Origin: JAFAGX01 sp963759875
GTDB taxonomy: Bacteria; Acidobacteriota; Terriglobia; Terriglobales; Acidobacteriaceae
DNA: 64,000 bases
NCBI GenBank assembly: GCA_963759875.1
Contig: CAVXBB010000016.1
Span: 310,001 to 374,000, forward strand
Direction of reading: 5' to 3'
Below are positions 28,210-36,472 of this stretch, piece after piece. The number at the start of each line of letters is the position of its first letter. Position 1 is the first letter of the stretch. The translations under genes were made by a program, and so were the position numbers. The notes under the pieces are model-generated. The model had not been told where the DNA came from. It searched no databases and worked only from the letters and a program-made list of their open reading frames with translations.

Positions 28210-29111
28210 GCCAGGCTCCGCGGCAGTTCGAGCACGACCGTGGTGCCAGTTCCTTCACCCTGGCTCTGGGCGAATACGCGGCCACCATGCTTTCTGGCGA
28301 TCGAGCGAACGATGAACAGCCCCAAGCCTGTGCCTTTGACCTGAGCCAGCGAACGGTTAGGCACACGATAGAACCGCCGGAAAACACGCTTCAGTTCATT
28401 GGGCGGGATGCCCACTCCGTGATCACGCACGCTGAGAGCGACGCGCTTCTCGTCAGGAGTTTCGATGCGCACGGAAACATCCACCGTCTGTCCGGAGTAC
28501 TTGATGGCGTTATCGAGCACGTTCGAAACTGCCGTGCGCAGTTGTTCCGGATCTCCATTCACGACTGGATGATTTCCATTAGCCGACGTCTCCAGGCGCA
28601 GCGCCTGCGGCTGAAGATGATGCCAATTACGCGCGACCTCGACGCACTCAGCGACCAGATGCTGAAAATCGATTTTTACCCGTTCGCGTCCCCATCGCCT
28701 TTGGGCCGCCATAGTGGCTTTCAAGACCTGTTCCACGGTTCCGAGCAGACGATCGCTATCCTCCAGCATGAGCCGGTAAAATTGCTGTCGCTGGGCTTCC
28801 TCGACATCGCGGTGCTGCAAGGTCTGCAGATAAAGGCGAATCGACGCAATCGGAGTTTTCAGTTCGTGGGTCACGGCATTGATGAAGCTGTCGTGCTGCT
28901 CATTGCGACGAATTTCGCGCAGAAGGAAGATCGTGTTCAGGACAAGTCCGGCCGTGATGGCGGCGAAGAAGATGATACCCAGAAAGACCTTGATGCCTTC
29001 ACGCCAGTTGAGAATGATCCAGCCCATTCCGACAGCGAGCGCAATTCCGGCAAGGCTTACGCCCACTACCAGGAACGTAATCGTCGCTTTGCGCCTGCTG
29101 GTAATGCGCAT
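28206..29111 (-). CDS. Membrane sensor histidine kinase
   Basis: This 301-residue kinase has two N-terminal membrane helices (about 11-34 and 42-64) with almost no periplasmic loop between them, then HisKA with H82 in AVTHELKTPIASIRLYLQTL, and an HATPase domain with the N box NVLDNAIKYS, G1 DHGVGIPP, the F-box RRFYRV and G2 GTGLGLFIV. The lack of a sensing loop and of PAS/HAMP domains suggests that it senses within the membrane or through a partner, as in intramembrane-sensing kinases. It lies directly upstream of its response regulator, with a four-base overlap. Confidence 0.9.
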   Translation of the reverse strand: MRITSRRKATITFLVVGVSLAGIALAVGMGWIILNWREGIKVFLGIIFFAAITAGLVLNTIFLLREIRRNEQHDSFINAVTHELKTPIASIRLYLQTLQHRDVEEAQRQQFYRLMLEDSDRLLGTVEQVLKATMAAQRRWGRERVKIDFQHLVAECVEVARNWHHLQPQALRLETSANGNHPVVNGDPEQLRTAVSNVLDNAIKYSGQTVDVSVRIETPDEKRVALSVRDHGVGIPPNELKRVFRRFYRVPNRSLAQVKGTGLGLFIVRSIARKHGGRVFAQSQGEGTGTTVVLELPRSLA

Positions 29112-29164
29112 ACCACGATTTTAGCGCGTTGGCGCATGTTGGCGTCCTGAGCGAACTGCGGAAA

Positions 29165-29200
29165 AAGCAGGTCCCTCGACTTCGCTCGGGATGACAGAAC
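29165..29200. repeat. Dispersed intergenic repeat (CCCTCGACTTCGCTCGGGA type)
   Basis: GTCCCTCGACTTCGCTCGGG at 29171-29190, followed by ATGACA, matches a short element that I know as a recurrent intergenic sequence in many bacterial genomes. Its minus-strand translation gives the familiar spurious peptides VIPSEVEGP and HPERSRGT. Its role is unknown. It sits between the histidine kinase promoter region and the DUF1697 gene. Confidence 0.6.
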
Positions 29201-29337
29201 CATAGGTCAGAACGGCCAAGTCCGCGTTTGCGGAGCGAAGGATCCGGGCGAGGCGCGCGCCGGCACCCGAGCAGCCTGTCGCGAGGATCCCAGATAATCG
29301 CGCGTTCGGCTCGTTCCCTAATACACTGAGTGGCGAC

Positions 29338-29892
29338 ATGACGACCGTCATTTCCTTCCTGCGTGGCATTAACGTTGGCGGGCACAACCAGATCAAGATG
29401 GACGAGCTTCGTGCGCTTTACGAGTCCCTCGGACTGAAAAACCCGCAGACTTACGTGCAGAGCGGCAATATTGTTTTCAGGACCGAGAATCGCAACCTGG
29501 TTCGTCTCACCGAAACCATCGAGACTGCAATCGAGCGGAAGTTTGGCTTTCATGTTGCTGTTGTACTACGCACTTGTTCCGAGCTGAAGCAGGTAGTCGC
29601 AGGCAATCCTTTCGCGAAACGAGATGAAATTGAGCCGGGCAAGCTAGCAACCGTCTTTTGCAGCCAGGAGCCCGCGCCGGAAGCGTGTGAGGAACTTCTG
29701 CGCATGAAAGCGGGAGGTGAGGAAGTACACATTTGTGATCGAGAGTTCTACATTTATTTCGCCGAGGGAATGGGACGATCGAAACTGTTTGCGACGCTCG
29801 GAAGAAAGTTGAAATCCGGCACGGCAAGAAATTGGAACACGGTGACGAAGCTGCTTGAGATAGCAAACACTCTGGAAGCTGGCGGCTGTTGA
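29338..29892 (+). CDS. DUF1697 family protein
   Basis: This 184-residue soluble protein shows the DUF1697 signature at its start (VISFLRGINVGGHNQIKMDE, then LRALYESLGLKNPQTYVQSG and NIVFRT). A central segment (RKFGFHVAVVLRTCSEL) and the C-terminal GTARNWNTVTKLLEIA also match the family. The fold is ferredoxin-like and no biochemical function is settled. The ATG at 29338 starts directly at the conserved strand. It has no obvious operon partner. Confidence 0.88.
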   Translation: MTTVISFLRGINVGGHNQIKMDELRALYESLGLKNPQTYVQSGNIVFRTENRNLVRLTETIETAIERKFGFHVAVVLRTCSELKQVVAGNPFAKRDEIEPGKLATVFCSQEPAPEACEELLRMKAGGEEVHICDREFYIYFAEGMGRSKLFATLGRKLKSGTARNWNTVTKLLEIANTLEAGGC

Positions 29893-29973
29893 GGTTTTCG
29901 TACACACGACTCGGGTATACAATGCTTGCCGTTTTCTTCCCTGAGACATTTTTCGTGATTGGGGGCTGAATCA

Positions 29974-31269
29974 ATGTTGGAACGCCGGACGTTTCTCCGC
30001 ACCGTGGCCGGAGCCGCAGCGCTGACTCTGACTTCTCGGCTTTCGTCTTATGGTCGTACGCGAAAGTTGGAAATGGCTGCCTCGGTCTCTGGAGCTGGCC
30101 TTCCGGACCGACTTCATCCTGATTGGTATCGGCGCAAAATCGGCCAAGTGCAACAGGAAATGGCCAAACGCAAACTCGACGCGTTGATTCTGCTGAGCAC
30201 GACCAGCGTCATATACACCACCGGCTATTTCCATCTTTCCACCGAGCGTCCGCTGGCGGCATTGATTCCAAAGTCCGGCGATCCCGGACTGTTCATTCCC
30301 GAACTCGAAGCCGACCAGGTAAAACTCTGGTGGGTCAAAGATTACGAGGCATACTTCGATTATCCCGGGCCAGTGAATCGGGTCCGCTGGATTTTCGAAC
30401 GCGTGGCCAAGCGTGGATTCGATCGCAGCCGTATCGGAGTCGAAGAGGCGAAGCCAAGCCGCCTCAAACAAATGAAGCTGGGCGCGCCGAATGCACAAAT
30501 CGTCAATGCCGGTGATCTGATCGAGCAAATGCGCTGGGTGAAAGACGAAGACGAACTGAATGTGATGCGCCGCGCCATGTACTTCGCCGATTTCACCGTG
30601 CAGTCTGCGCGGGAATTCGTGCAGAACCACGGCAGCGTGACCGAAGATCAGATCCTGAAAGCCTCCGCCGATGCTGTGGCCGACAAAATGTCTGTCGAGT
30701 TAAAGGAAGTGGCTGGCGTAGGCATTGAGCCACCCTTCGGCGGGCTGGTTCCTTTCGGCAAGCGATCCGCTTTCCCGCACGCGGTGCCCAGTAAGGAAAA
30801 GTTACAGAACGGAGACGCGCTGATTCTTAGCTATGGCGCTACGGTCGGGGGATACAACGTTGAATGTGAGCGCTCGTTCTCGGTTGGGCAGCCCGGCGAT
30901 TACGCCAAGCGATTGTTCGACGCGATGCTTGCGGCGCACGACACGGGCGTTGCAAATATGAAAGAAGGTGCGATTGCCGAAGACGTGGACAAAGCCAGCC
31001 TCGACCAGATCCGCAAAGCCGGCTTCGAGAAGTTTCTGAGACACCGCACGGGCCACGGCATAGGACTTGAAGGACACGAAGCGCCCTGGATCGCCGAAGG
31101 CGACAAGACGGTCCTGAAACGAGGAATGACTTTCTCCTGCGAGCCCGGCGTCTACGATCCTGATTGGGGCGGATTCCGCCACTCCGATACGGTAATCGTT
31201 CGCAAGGAGAAAGGCGAAATCATGAACTCCTATCCCACACGGCTGGAAGACATGGTCATCGAGATTTGA
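29974..31269 (+). CDS. Tat-exported M24-family (Xaa-Pro peptidase/creatinase-like) protein
   Basis: This protein of about 431 residues has a twin-arginine signal (LERRTFLRTVAGAAALTL), which means it is exported folded. The N-terminal creatinase-type domain (about 40-190) is followed by the pita-bread domain. His is present in RTGHGIGLEGHEAPW and one Glu in FSCEPGVYDPDW. The usual metal-ligand positions look altered: ILSYGATVGGYNVECERSF carries Ser and Glu where aminopeptidases have two Asp, and the final Glu position reads GFRHSDTVIV. It may therefore be a creatinase-like hydrolase or an aminopeptidase subgroup with changed metal binding. I chose the ATG at 29974 with GGGGG upstream because it begins the Tat signal. 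Confidence 0.82.
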   Translation: MLERRTFLRTVAGAAALTLTSRLSSYGRTRKLEMAASVSGAGLPDRLHPDWYRRKIGQVQQEMAKRKLDALILLSTTSVIYTTGYFHLSTERPLAALIPKSGDPGLFIPELEADQVKLWWVKDYEAYFDYPGPVNRVRWIFERVAKRGFDRSRIGVEEAKPSRLKQMKLGAPNAQIVNAGDLIEQMRWVKDEDELNVMRRAMYFADFTVQSAREFVQNHGSVTEDQILKASADAVADKMSVELKEVAGVGIEPPFGGLVPFGKRSAFPHAVPSKEKLQNGDALILSYGATVGGYNVECERSFSVGQPGDYAKRLFDAMLAAHDTGVANMKEGAIAEDVDKASLDQIRKAGFEKFLRHRTGHGIGLEGHEAPWIAEGDKTVLKRGMTFSCEPGVYDPDWGGFRHSDTVIVRKEKGEIMNSYPTRLEDMVIEI

Positions 31270-31321
31270 CGCGCGACAGAACGCGAGTTGCGGACGAGGC
31301 GCTCTCAACAGCGAAAATCCT

Positions 31322-31711
31322 GTGATTCAGAGCCCCTTAGCCAAGCTGCATTCCGTCTGCCGCGCGGTTTCGCTCGGCACGATTGGGATTCCCGGTCCGG
31401 ACAATATGACGATCGCGAGCGCCGGAAAATTTATGTATGACAACTGCGGGATCTATTCGATTGACGAGAGCACCGGAGCCATTGCCCAAGTATCCAACGT
31501 CGGCCCTGGCGATTGGCCGGTGATTAGTCCAACTGGAGATTTTCTTTGGGCAATTACATCCGACCAGCAAGCCTGTTTCCACTGCGATTATGACGTGGAG
31601 ACGTATCAGGTTAACGCCGACACAGGCGCGTTAACGCCGGTACCCAATTCCTATCTGTTTCTGACGAATTCGGAAGTCGGAGCTGTGGATAGTCTGGCGA
31701 TTACAAAGTAA
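31322..31711 (+). pseudogene. C-terminal fragment of a beta-propeller (lactonase/YncE-like) protein
   Basis: The 129 residues read as the last blades of a beta-propeller: IASAGKFMYDNCGIYSIDES, TGAIAQVSNVGPGDWPVISP, TGDFLWAITSD and VETYQVNADTGALTPV. There is no signal peptide, no start with a ribosome-binding site and too few blades for a closed fold. The frame stays open upstream into the end of the M24 gene, so a start at GTG 31322 is arbitrary. I read it as the remnant of a secreted lactonase-like protein whose 5' part was lost, possibly when the M24 gene was joined to this locus. Confidence 0.6.
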
Positions 31712-31744
31712 GCCGTGTTCGGCAGCCGTGAATGGGCCAGCGGC

Positions 31745-32995
31745 TTACAGCGAACTCATGTTCGCCAGGAACTCGCCATTCGACTTGGTCTTGCTGAGCT
31801 TGTCGATGAGCAGTTCCATGGCTTCGACCGGCGACAGCGGATTCAGGACTTTGCGAAGTACCCAGATTCTCTGCAGATCCTCTTTGGGGATCAGCAGCTC
31901 TTCTTTTCGCGTTCCGGAGCGCTGAATGTCGATGGCCGGGAATACACGTTTGTCGACCAGTTTGCGTTCGAGAATGATTTCCGAATTGCCGGTGCCTTTG
32001 AATTCTTCAAAGATCACGTCATCCATGCGGGAACCGGTGTCGATTAGCGCCGTTGCGATGATGGTCAGCGATCCGCCTTCTTCAATATTTCGGGCCGATC
32101 CAAAGAACCGTTTGGGACGTTGTAATGCATTAGAATCCACGCCACCCGAGAGGACCTTGCCGCTTGGAGGAACGATAGTGTTGTAAGCTCGCGCCAGGCG
32201 CGTGATCGAATCGAGCAGGATCACTACATCGCGCTTGTGCTCAACCAGGCGCTTCGCTTTTTCGATCACCATTTCCGCGACTTGCACGTGCCGCGCTGCC
32301 GGTTCATCGAAAGTCGACGAGATAACTTCGCCCTTCACCGAACGCTGCATGTCGGTGACTTCTTCCGGACGCTCGTCGATCAGGAGCACCATCAGCACAA
32401 CTTCAGGATGGTTGGTTGTGATCGAGTTGGCCACGTTCTGCAGCAACATGGTTTTGCCAGCACGCGGCGGAGAAACAATCAAGCCACGCTGGCCTTTGCC
32501 GAGCGGAGTGAGCAGATCCATAACACGGGCGCTGACGTTCTCCCGCACAGTCTCGAGCTTCACTCGCTCTTGCGGATAAAGCGGCGTCAAGTTGTCGAAG
32601 AGAATCTTGTTGCGCGCTTCATCGGGCGACTCGAAGTTGACGGCTTCGATCTTTACTAAGGCGAAATACTTCTCGCCCTCATGCGGAGGCCGCACCTGGC
32701 CGCTGATGGTGTCGCCGGTCTTCAGATCAAATTTGCGAATCTGCGAAGGCGAGACGTAAATGTCATCCGGTCCGGGCAAATAGTTGTAGTCAGGGGAGCG
32801 CAGGAAGCCGTAGCCGTCGGGCAAAATTTCCAGCACGCCCTCGGCAAAAATGTGGCCTTCTTTTTCGCTCTGCGCCTGAAGAATCTTGAAGATCAGGTCC
32901 TGCTTGCGGAGTCCACTAGCCCCAGGGAGGTCCAAAGATCGGGCGATCTTGGTCAGCTCCGTAATATTTTTTTCTTTCAGTTCTGCGATTGTCAT
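31745..32995 (-). CDS. rho: Transcription termination factor Rho
   Basis: This 416-residue hexameric RNA helicase releases RNA polymerase at Rho-dependent sites. It has an N-terminal helix bundle (AELKEKNITELTKIARSLDL), a cold-shock RNA-binding domain with DGYGFLRSPDYNY starting at 60, Walker A SPPRAGKT at 175-182, Walker B VVILLDSITRLARAYN, the Q-loop/R-loop region (SGGVDSNALQRPKRFFGSAR) and VPPSGKVLSGG. Length and order are standard, with no acidic insertion of the kind seen in actinobacteria. The rpoZ-like gene lies 87 bases upstream on the same strand, so both may be co-transcribed. Confidence 0.97.
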   Translation of the reverse strand: MTIAELKEKNITELTKIARSLDLPGASGLRKQDLIFKILQAQSEKEGHIFAEGVLEILPDGYGFLRSPDYNYLPGPDDIYVSPSQIRKFDLKTGDTISGQVRPPHEGEKYFALVKIEAVNFESPDEARNKILFDNLTPLYPQERVKLETVRENVSARVMDLLTPLGKGQRGLIVSPPRAGKTMLLQNVANSITTNHPEVVLMVLLIDERPEEVTDMQRSVKGEVISSTFDEPAARHVQVAEMVIEKAKRLVEHKRDVVILLDSITRLARAYNTIVPPSGKVLSGGVDSNALQRPKRFFGSARNIEEGGSLTIIATALIDTGSRMDDVIFEEFKGTGNSEIILERKLVDKRVFPAIDIQRSGTRKEELLIPKEDLQRIWVLRKVLNPLSPVEAMELLIDKLSKTKSNGEFLANMSSL

Positions 32996-33082
32996 TGGTT
33001 AGTTCACCTGCGAAGGGAGATTTTCAAAGGGAGGTCACTCAAGGAAAGACTTGGTACCACGAGGCAGGATTGGCGGGACTGA

Positions 33083-33307
33083 CTAAGCAGCCCGCCTTTG
33101 TGCCTCAGCAAAATGTTCGGGCTCGGATAACACCGTCTGCTTTTCCGAGCTTGCGATCCGATCCAGAACTTCGTTCATGGTTTCCTGGATTCTGGTGTTT
33201 GGTTTGTGAAACTTACGGGTAGCTTTGGAAGCAAGCTGGCAAAGCATATAACGGTTCCGCAAAGTATGTAAAGCATCAAAAACGCGATCCGAACGCATGG
33301 TTTTCAC
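33083..33307 (-). CDS. rpoZ: RNA polymerase omega subunit-like protein
   Basis: This 74-residue protein has the omega pattern near its start: RNRYMLCQLASKATRKFHK corresponds to the NRYxLVxxAAKRARQL helix that packs on beta-prime. The DRVFDALHTL lead and ETMNEVLDRI tail are unlike E. coli but plausible for an acidobacterial omega. The GTG at 33307 has AGGAG seven bases upstream; an ATG three codons later is an alternative. It sits directly before rho on the same strand. The divergence means the name should be treated as likely but not certain. Confidence 0.6.
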   Translation of the reverse strand: MKTMRSDRVFDALHTLRNRYMLCQLASKATRKFHKPNTRIQETMNEVLDRIASSEKQTVLSEPEHFAEAQRRAA

Positions 33308-33864
33308 TTATGTCTCCTGACTGAGCCGACCAGCCAAGCGCCCATCTTATGCCCAGCGGGGCACAACCAGAGTATATAAGTAACTCATTCCAGATGGGTT
33401 GTACGGGAAAGCTCTGGTTACTGGTATAGATGCTCCGCGACAGCCGAAAGTTTCTCACATTCTAGATAGGCTGCGGCTGCCACCGGAGATTCGTCCGCAA
33501 GGGATCAGCCTTCGGAACGCTATACCGTACGTCAGAATGAACGTCGCGTCAAGTAAAACTTGCGGGATTATGCATTTGAGGAACCCATATGCTGAGGGCC
33601 ATGGGTCGTCCGAAGGTTAGAGTTGGATGTTCCATCGGATCTTCTTGACGACACTTTCCCAATCGTCTGGGCTTAGCTTGCCCATTCGCTTTTCCAAGTC
33701 GGTTCACAACCTACTTCAGCACGTGGAACGGCACGTTGCTGGTTAACACGCCGGCGGGCGTGGCCACGGCCGGTCGGTAACGACGCCAGTCTTCTGCCCT
33801 ACGATTTTTCTCCATTGAAACTTATGGAAGCCCTGTTCCGTAAAAAGCAGTTGGGGGCGCATCA
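33308..33864. other. Intergenic region with one copy of a 25-bp repeat
   Basis: No gene is supported over about 550 bases; short open frames here lack ribosome-binding sites and family character. It holds the minus-strand promoter of rpoZ-rho and the plus-strand promoter of the CPBP gene. A 25-bp repeat at 33562-33586 has a second copy at 34852-34876 on the far side of the CPBP gene. Confidence 0.45.
33562..33586 (+). repeat. 25-bp direct repeat, copy A
   Basis: The core GGGATTATGCATTTGAG is followed by GAACCC. Copy B at 34852-34876 differs only in one base (AAACCC). Together they flank the CPBP protease gene in the same orientation. Confidence 0.8.
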
Positions 33865-34815
33865 ATGACAGGTCAAGAAATGACAATACGACATGATCCT
33901 CAGACACCGCCAGCGGACTCGACAACCAAGCGAATTTTCATTGGTCCGAATGGCTTGCGCGCGGGATGGCGCCTGCTGATCTTCATGGCGATCGTAATGG
34001 CAATGTCGGCCGTAGCGCGAATAATCATTAGCCGCTTCTTCCCGGCCGCGCTGGATCCGGAGCAACTGACACCTATGAGAATCATCGCGCCGGATCTACT
34101 TTTCTGCCTCATCTTGGCGGTTGCGGCCTGGATCATGAGCAAGATTGAAGGCCGCAGGCTCGGCCAATATGGCCTTCCCAGGAGCGAAGCGCTGGGGAAA
34201 AACTTTCGGGTAGGACTATTGATAGGCCTGCTCGCTACCAGCAGTACGGTGCTTGCAATTTTCGCCCTGCATGGCGTACGGTTCACAAGTGCGGCGATCC
34301 ATGGCACCGCGATTTTGACCGCAGCGGCCGCCTGGGGGCTGGCATTTTTGCTTTCCGGCTTGGCCGAAGAATTTTTGTTTCGCGGATACCCGCAGTTCAC
34401 ACTGACGACTGGCATGGGATTCTGGCCGTCCGCATTTTTGCTCTCGGGTTTATTCGGGCTGGTTCACGCCACCAATGGCGGAGAAGCGGTTTTGGGAGAT
34501 CTGTCGGTGGTTTCGTTCGGTTTGTTGTTGTGCCTGTTTCTCCGCCGGACTGGAAATTTATGGTGTGCGGTCGGCTTTCACCTGGGATATGACTGGGGTC
34601 AGACGTTCTTGTACGGTGTTCCAAATAGCGGCTTACTACCCTCCCAGAATCTTCTCAACCCATCGTTTAGTGGGCCGCGCTGGCTGACCGGCGGAACGGT
34701 CGGGCCTGAGGCCAGCATCTTTTGCCCGATCGTCTTGGCCATCGTGGCAATCGTATTCAGCTTGAAATACCGCGACGCGCGATATCGACCGTTGAGCGCA
34801 CCGTCAGCTTCCTGA
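33865..34815 (+). CDS. CPBP family intramembrane metalloprotease
   Basis: This 316-residue membrane protein of the CPBP/ABI (Rce1-like) family has about eight helices. Motif 1 is AEEFLFRGYPQ with the catalytic Glu pair at 168-169 and Arg at 173. Motif 2 is FLLSGLFGLVHATNGG, with the FxxxH pattern. Motif 3 is LWCAVGFHLGYDWGQ, with the conserved His. Members cleave CaaX-type or other membrane peptides, or act in bacteriocin immunity; the substrate here is unknown. The gene is flanked by the two copies of a 25-bp direct repeat, so it may have moved as a unit. Confidence 0.85.
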   Translation: MTGQEMTIRHDPQTPPADSTTKRIFIGPNGLRAGWRLLIFMAIVMAMSAVARIIISRFFPAALDPEQLTPMRIIAPDLLFCLILAVAAWIMSKIEGRRLGQYGLPRSEALGKNFRVGLLIGLLATSSTVLAIFALHGVRFTSAAIHGTAILTAAAAWGLAFLLSGLAEEFLFRGYPQFTLTTGMGFWPSAFLLSGLFGLVHATNGGEAVLGDLSVVSFGLLLCLFLRRTGNLWCAVGFHLGYDWGQTFLYGVPNSGLLPSQNLLNPSFSGPRWLTGGTVGPEASIFCPIVLAIVAIVFSLKYRDARYRPLSAPSAS

Positions 34816-34851
34816 GTCGAGCCACGGAGAACGCAGAGGATCTCAATCTGG

Positions 34852-34876
34852 GCGGGATTATGCATTTGAGAAACCC
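34852..34876 (+). repeat. 25-bp direct repeat, copy B
   Basis: 24 of 25 bases match copy A at 33562-33586, in the same orientation, just past the stop of the CPBP gene. The single change is G to A in the run before ACCC. Confidence 0.8.
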
Positions 34877-34999
34877 TACTAGGGCACAAATCTTGCGGGT
34901 TCTGCTATGTCTCGATAAATACGCCCTTGACGCGTGCCGGACTTTGGTGCACCCTACTTCCGCAAGTTTCCCGAACAAATCAGCGTAGGGGAGCCCGTC

Positions 35000-36082
35000 A
35001 TGAGGGCACGGGAAATGTTGGGGTCTCGTGGGACGCACCCCACTTTGGCTGATCGCGGACGCACCTGTCCACGTGGAAACTACCGCCGTTCAGTTGCTCT
35101 TCTCCTACTCGTTTTTTCAATTCTCTTTTTGGATGCCTGGTCCGCTCGGGCCCAGTCGTCCGACGACGTTCACATTACCCCGCGCAGCACGCCCGTTGAA
35201 AGTCCTAGCCGATCAAGCGACCTTTCGATTTCCGCGCGACGGGTGCGTGTTGATGTTGATCTGGTGTTGGTACCGGCAACCGTTACCGACCGCATGAATC
35301 GCCCGATTATCGACCTGCAGAAAGAGAATTTCGGTCTGTTCGAAGACGATACCCAGCAGCAGATCCGATACTTCACGGCCGAAGATGAGCCGATCTCCGT
35401 CGGCTTGATATTGGATGTAAGCAAGAGTATGAGCAACAAGTTCGAGATGGAGCGTGCGGCGGTTGCTGAGTTTTTCAAAAATGCAAACCCCGAAGATGAC
35501 TATTTCGTAATCAGCCTCGCCAATCGCCCAAAACTTATTGCCGATACCACGCAATCCCTCGACGACATTCAGCGGCAATTAGCGATGGTGATACCGGATG
35601 GAAATACGGCATTACTCGACGGTATCTACATGGGGCTGGCAAAATTGCGCGGCGCACGATACCAGCGCCGGGCGCTGCTGATCATTTCCGATGGCGGCGA
35701 CAATCATAGTCATTACACCGCCAAAGAAACAAAAAGCCTGGTGCAGGAATCCGATGTACTCGTGTATTCGATCGGAATTTTCGACAGCTTGCCGGTACCG
35801 GTTTTCAAAACCATCGAAGAAAAACTGGGCGAACGCTTGCTGATCGATCTGACTGAAGCCAGCGGGGGGCGCACAATCGCAGCCGACAAACGGGAGAAAG
35901 TCCCTGGCGTCGCCGCAGCCATCAGCCGGGAACTACGTCAGCAATACGTACTTGGATATCGATCGAACAATACGATTCGCAATGGAAAATGGCGCAAGAT
36001 TAAAGTACAGGTCAGTTCAGCCGAGGGCGACTCGCCGCTGCATGCGTATTACAAGAGAGGCTACCTGGCTCCGGAAAAATAA
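35000..36082 (+). CDS. VWFA-related Acidobacterial-domain secreted protein
   Basis: This protein of about 360 residues has an N-terminal membrane/signal segment (SVALLLLVFSILFLDAWSARA) and then the acidobacterial VWFA-related domain (TIGR03436 type): VDVDLVLVPATVTDRMNRPI, LFEDDTQQQIRYFTAEDEP, MIDAS motif DVSKSMS in LILDVSKSMSNKF, and ALLIISDGGDNHSHYT. It ends with RQQYVLGYRSNNTIRNGKWR and YYKRGYLAPEK. The ATG at 35000 has AGGGGAG upstream; an earlier in-frame start at 34934 would overlap the repeat region and lacks support. The protein is likely periplasmic or surface-exposed and metal-binding; the partner is unknown. It is the intact counterpart of the broken copy at 17021-18100. Confidence 0.88.
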   Translation: MRAREMLGSRGTHPTLADRGRTCPRGNYRRSVALLLLVFSILFLDAWSARAQSSDDVHITPRSTPVESPSRSSDLSISARRVRVDVDLVLVPATVTDRMNRPIIDLQKENFGLFEDDTQQQIRYFTAEDEPISVGLILDVSKSMSNKFEMERAAVAEFFKNANPEDDYFVISLANRPKLIADTTQSLDDIQRQLAMVIPDGNTALLDGIYMGLAKLRGARYQRRALLIISDGGDNHSHYTAKETKSLVQESDVLVYSIGIFDSLPVPVFKTIEEKLGERLLIDLTEASGGRTIAADKREKVPGVAAAISRELRQQYVLGYRSNNTIRNGKWRKIKVQVSSAEGDSPLHAYYKRGYLAPEK

Positions 36083-36472
36083 AGCGGTCTAAATCCCAAC
36101 TTGGGCCAGGTTTCCGGACAAAAGTTTCGAGGTAAATCAAGGTCCCGGGACCTCTCGCCGAGGAACGGGCCAGCAGCGGATCACCCGTTCGCGTTTAGCC
36201 CAAGGCTAGAGCCTGTGGGACCGTCATTTGTCATGCGAAAGTCACCCGCTTTTAATTTCTCGTTTACAAACTGAAATCCTCTCCGACACGGCGATATTGC
36301 CCGTTAGTACAGTGTCAAAAGTACAACAGAACTGTTGTCAAAACTAGCACTAGGTTTTCTCGCAATTTTGGCCGAAACCGTATATGCTGGTTCGGAAAAT
36401 CCAGCTACTTGTAAATCAAACGGCACTGAAAAAATCGCGTGAGGGGCGCATGCGACGGTGTAGAGGATTGTT
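36083..36472. other. Regulatory intergenic region upstream of the NarL-type regulator
   Basis: I see no gene in these 390 bases. The right half is AT-rich and probably holds the promoter of the regulator gene. It contains the palindrome at 36323-36338, and AGAGGA is visible upstream of the ATG at 36473. Confidence 0.5.
36323..36338. promoter_or_regulatory. Candidate operator palindrome
   Basis: ACAACAG-AA-CTGTTGT is a perfect 7-base inverted repeat about 135 bases upstream of the NarL-type regulator. Its symmetry and position suggest a dimeric repressor or autoregulatory site. Confidence 0.4.

Noticed and set aside
29121..29553. Minus-strand open frames with the peptides VIPSEVEGP and HPERSRGT
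   Set aside because: They are translations of a dispersed intergenic repeat and have no independent start or family match.
33399..33620. Plus-strand open frame of 73 codons
   Set aside because: It runs through the 25-bp repeat, has no ribosome-binding site and no recognisable protein features.
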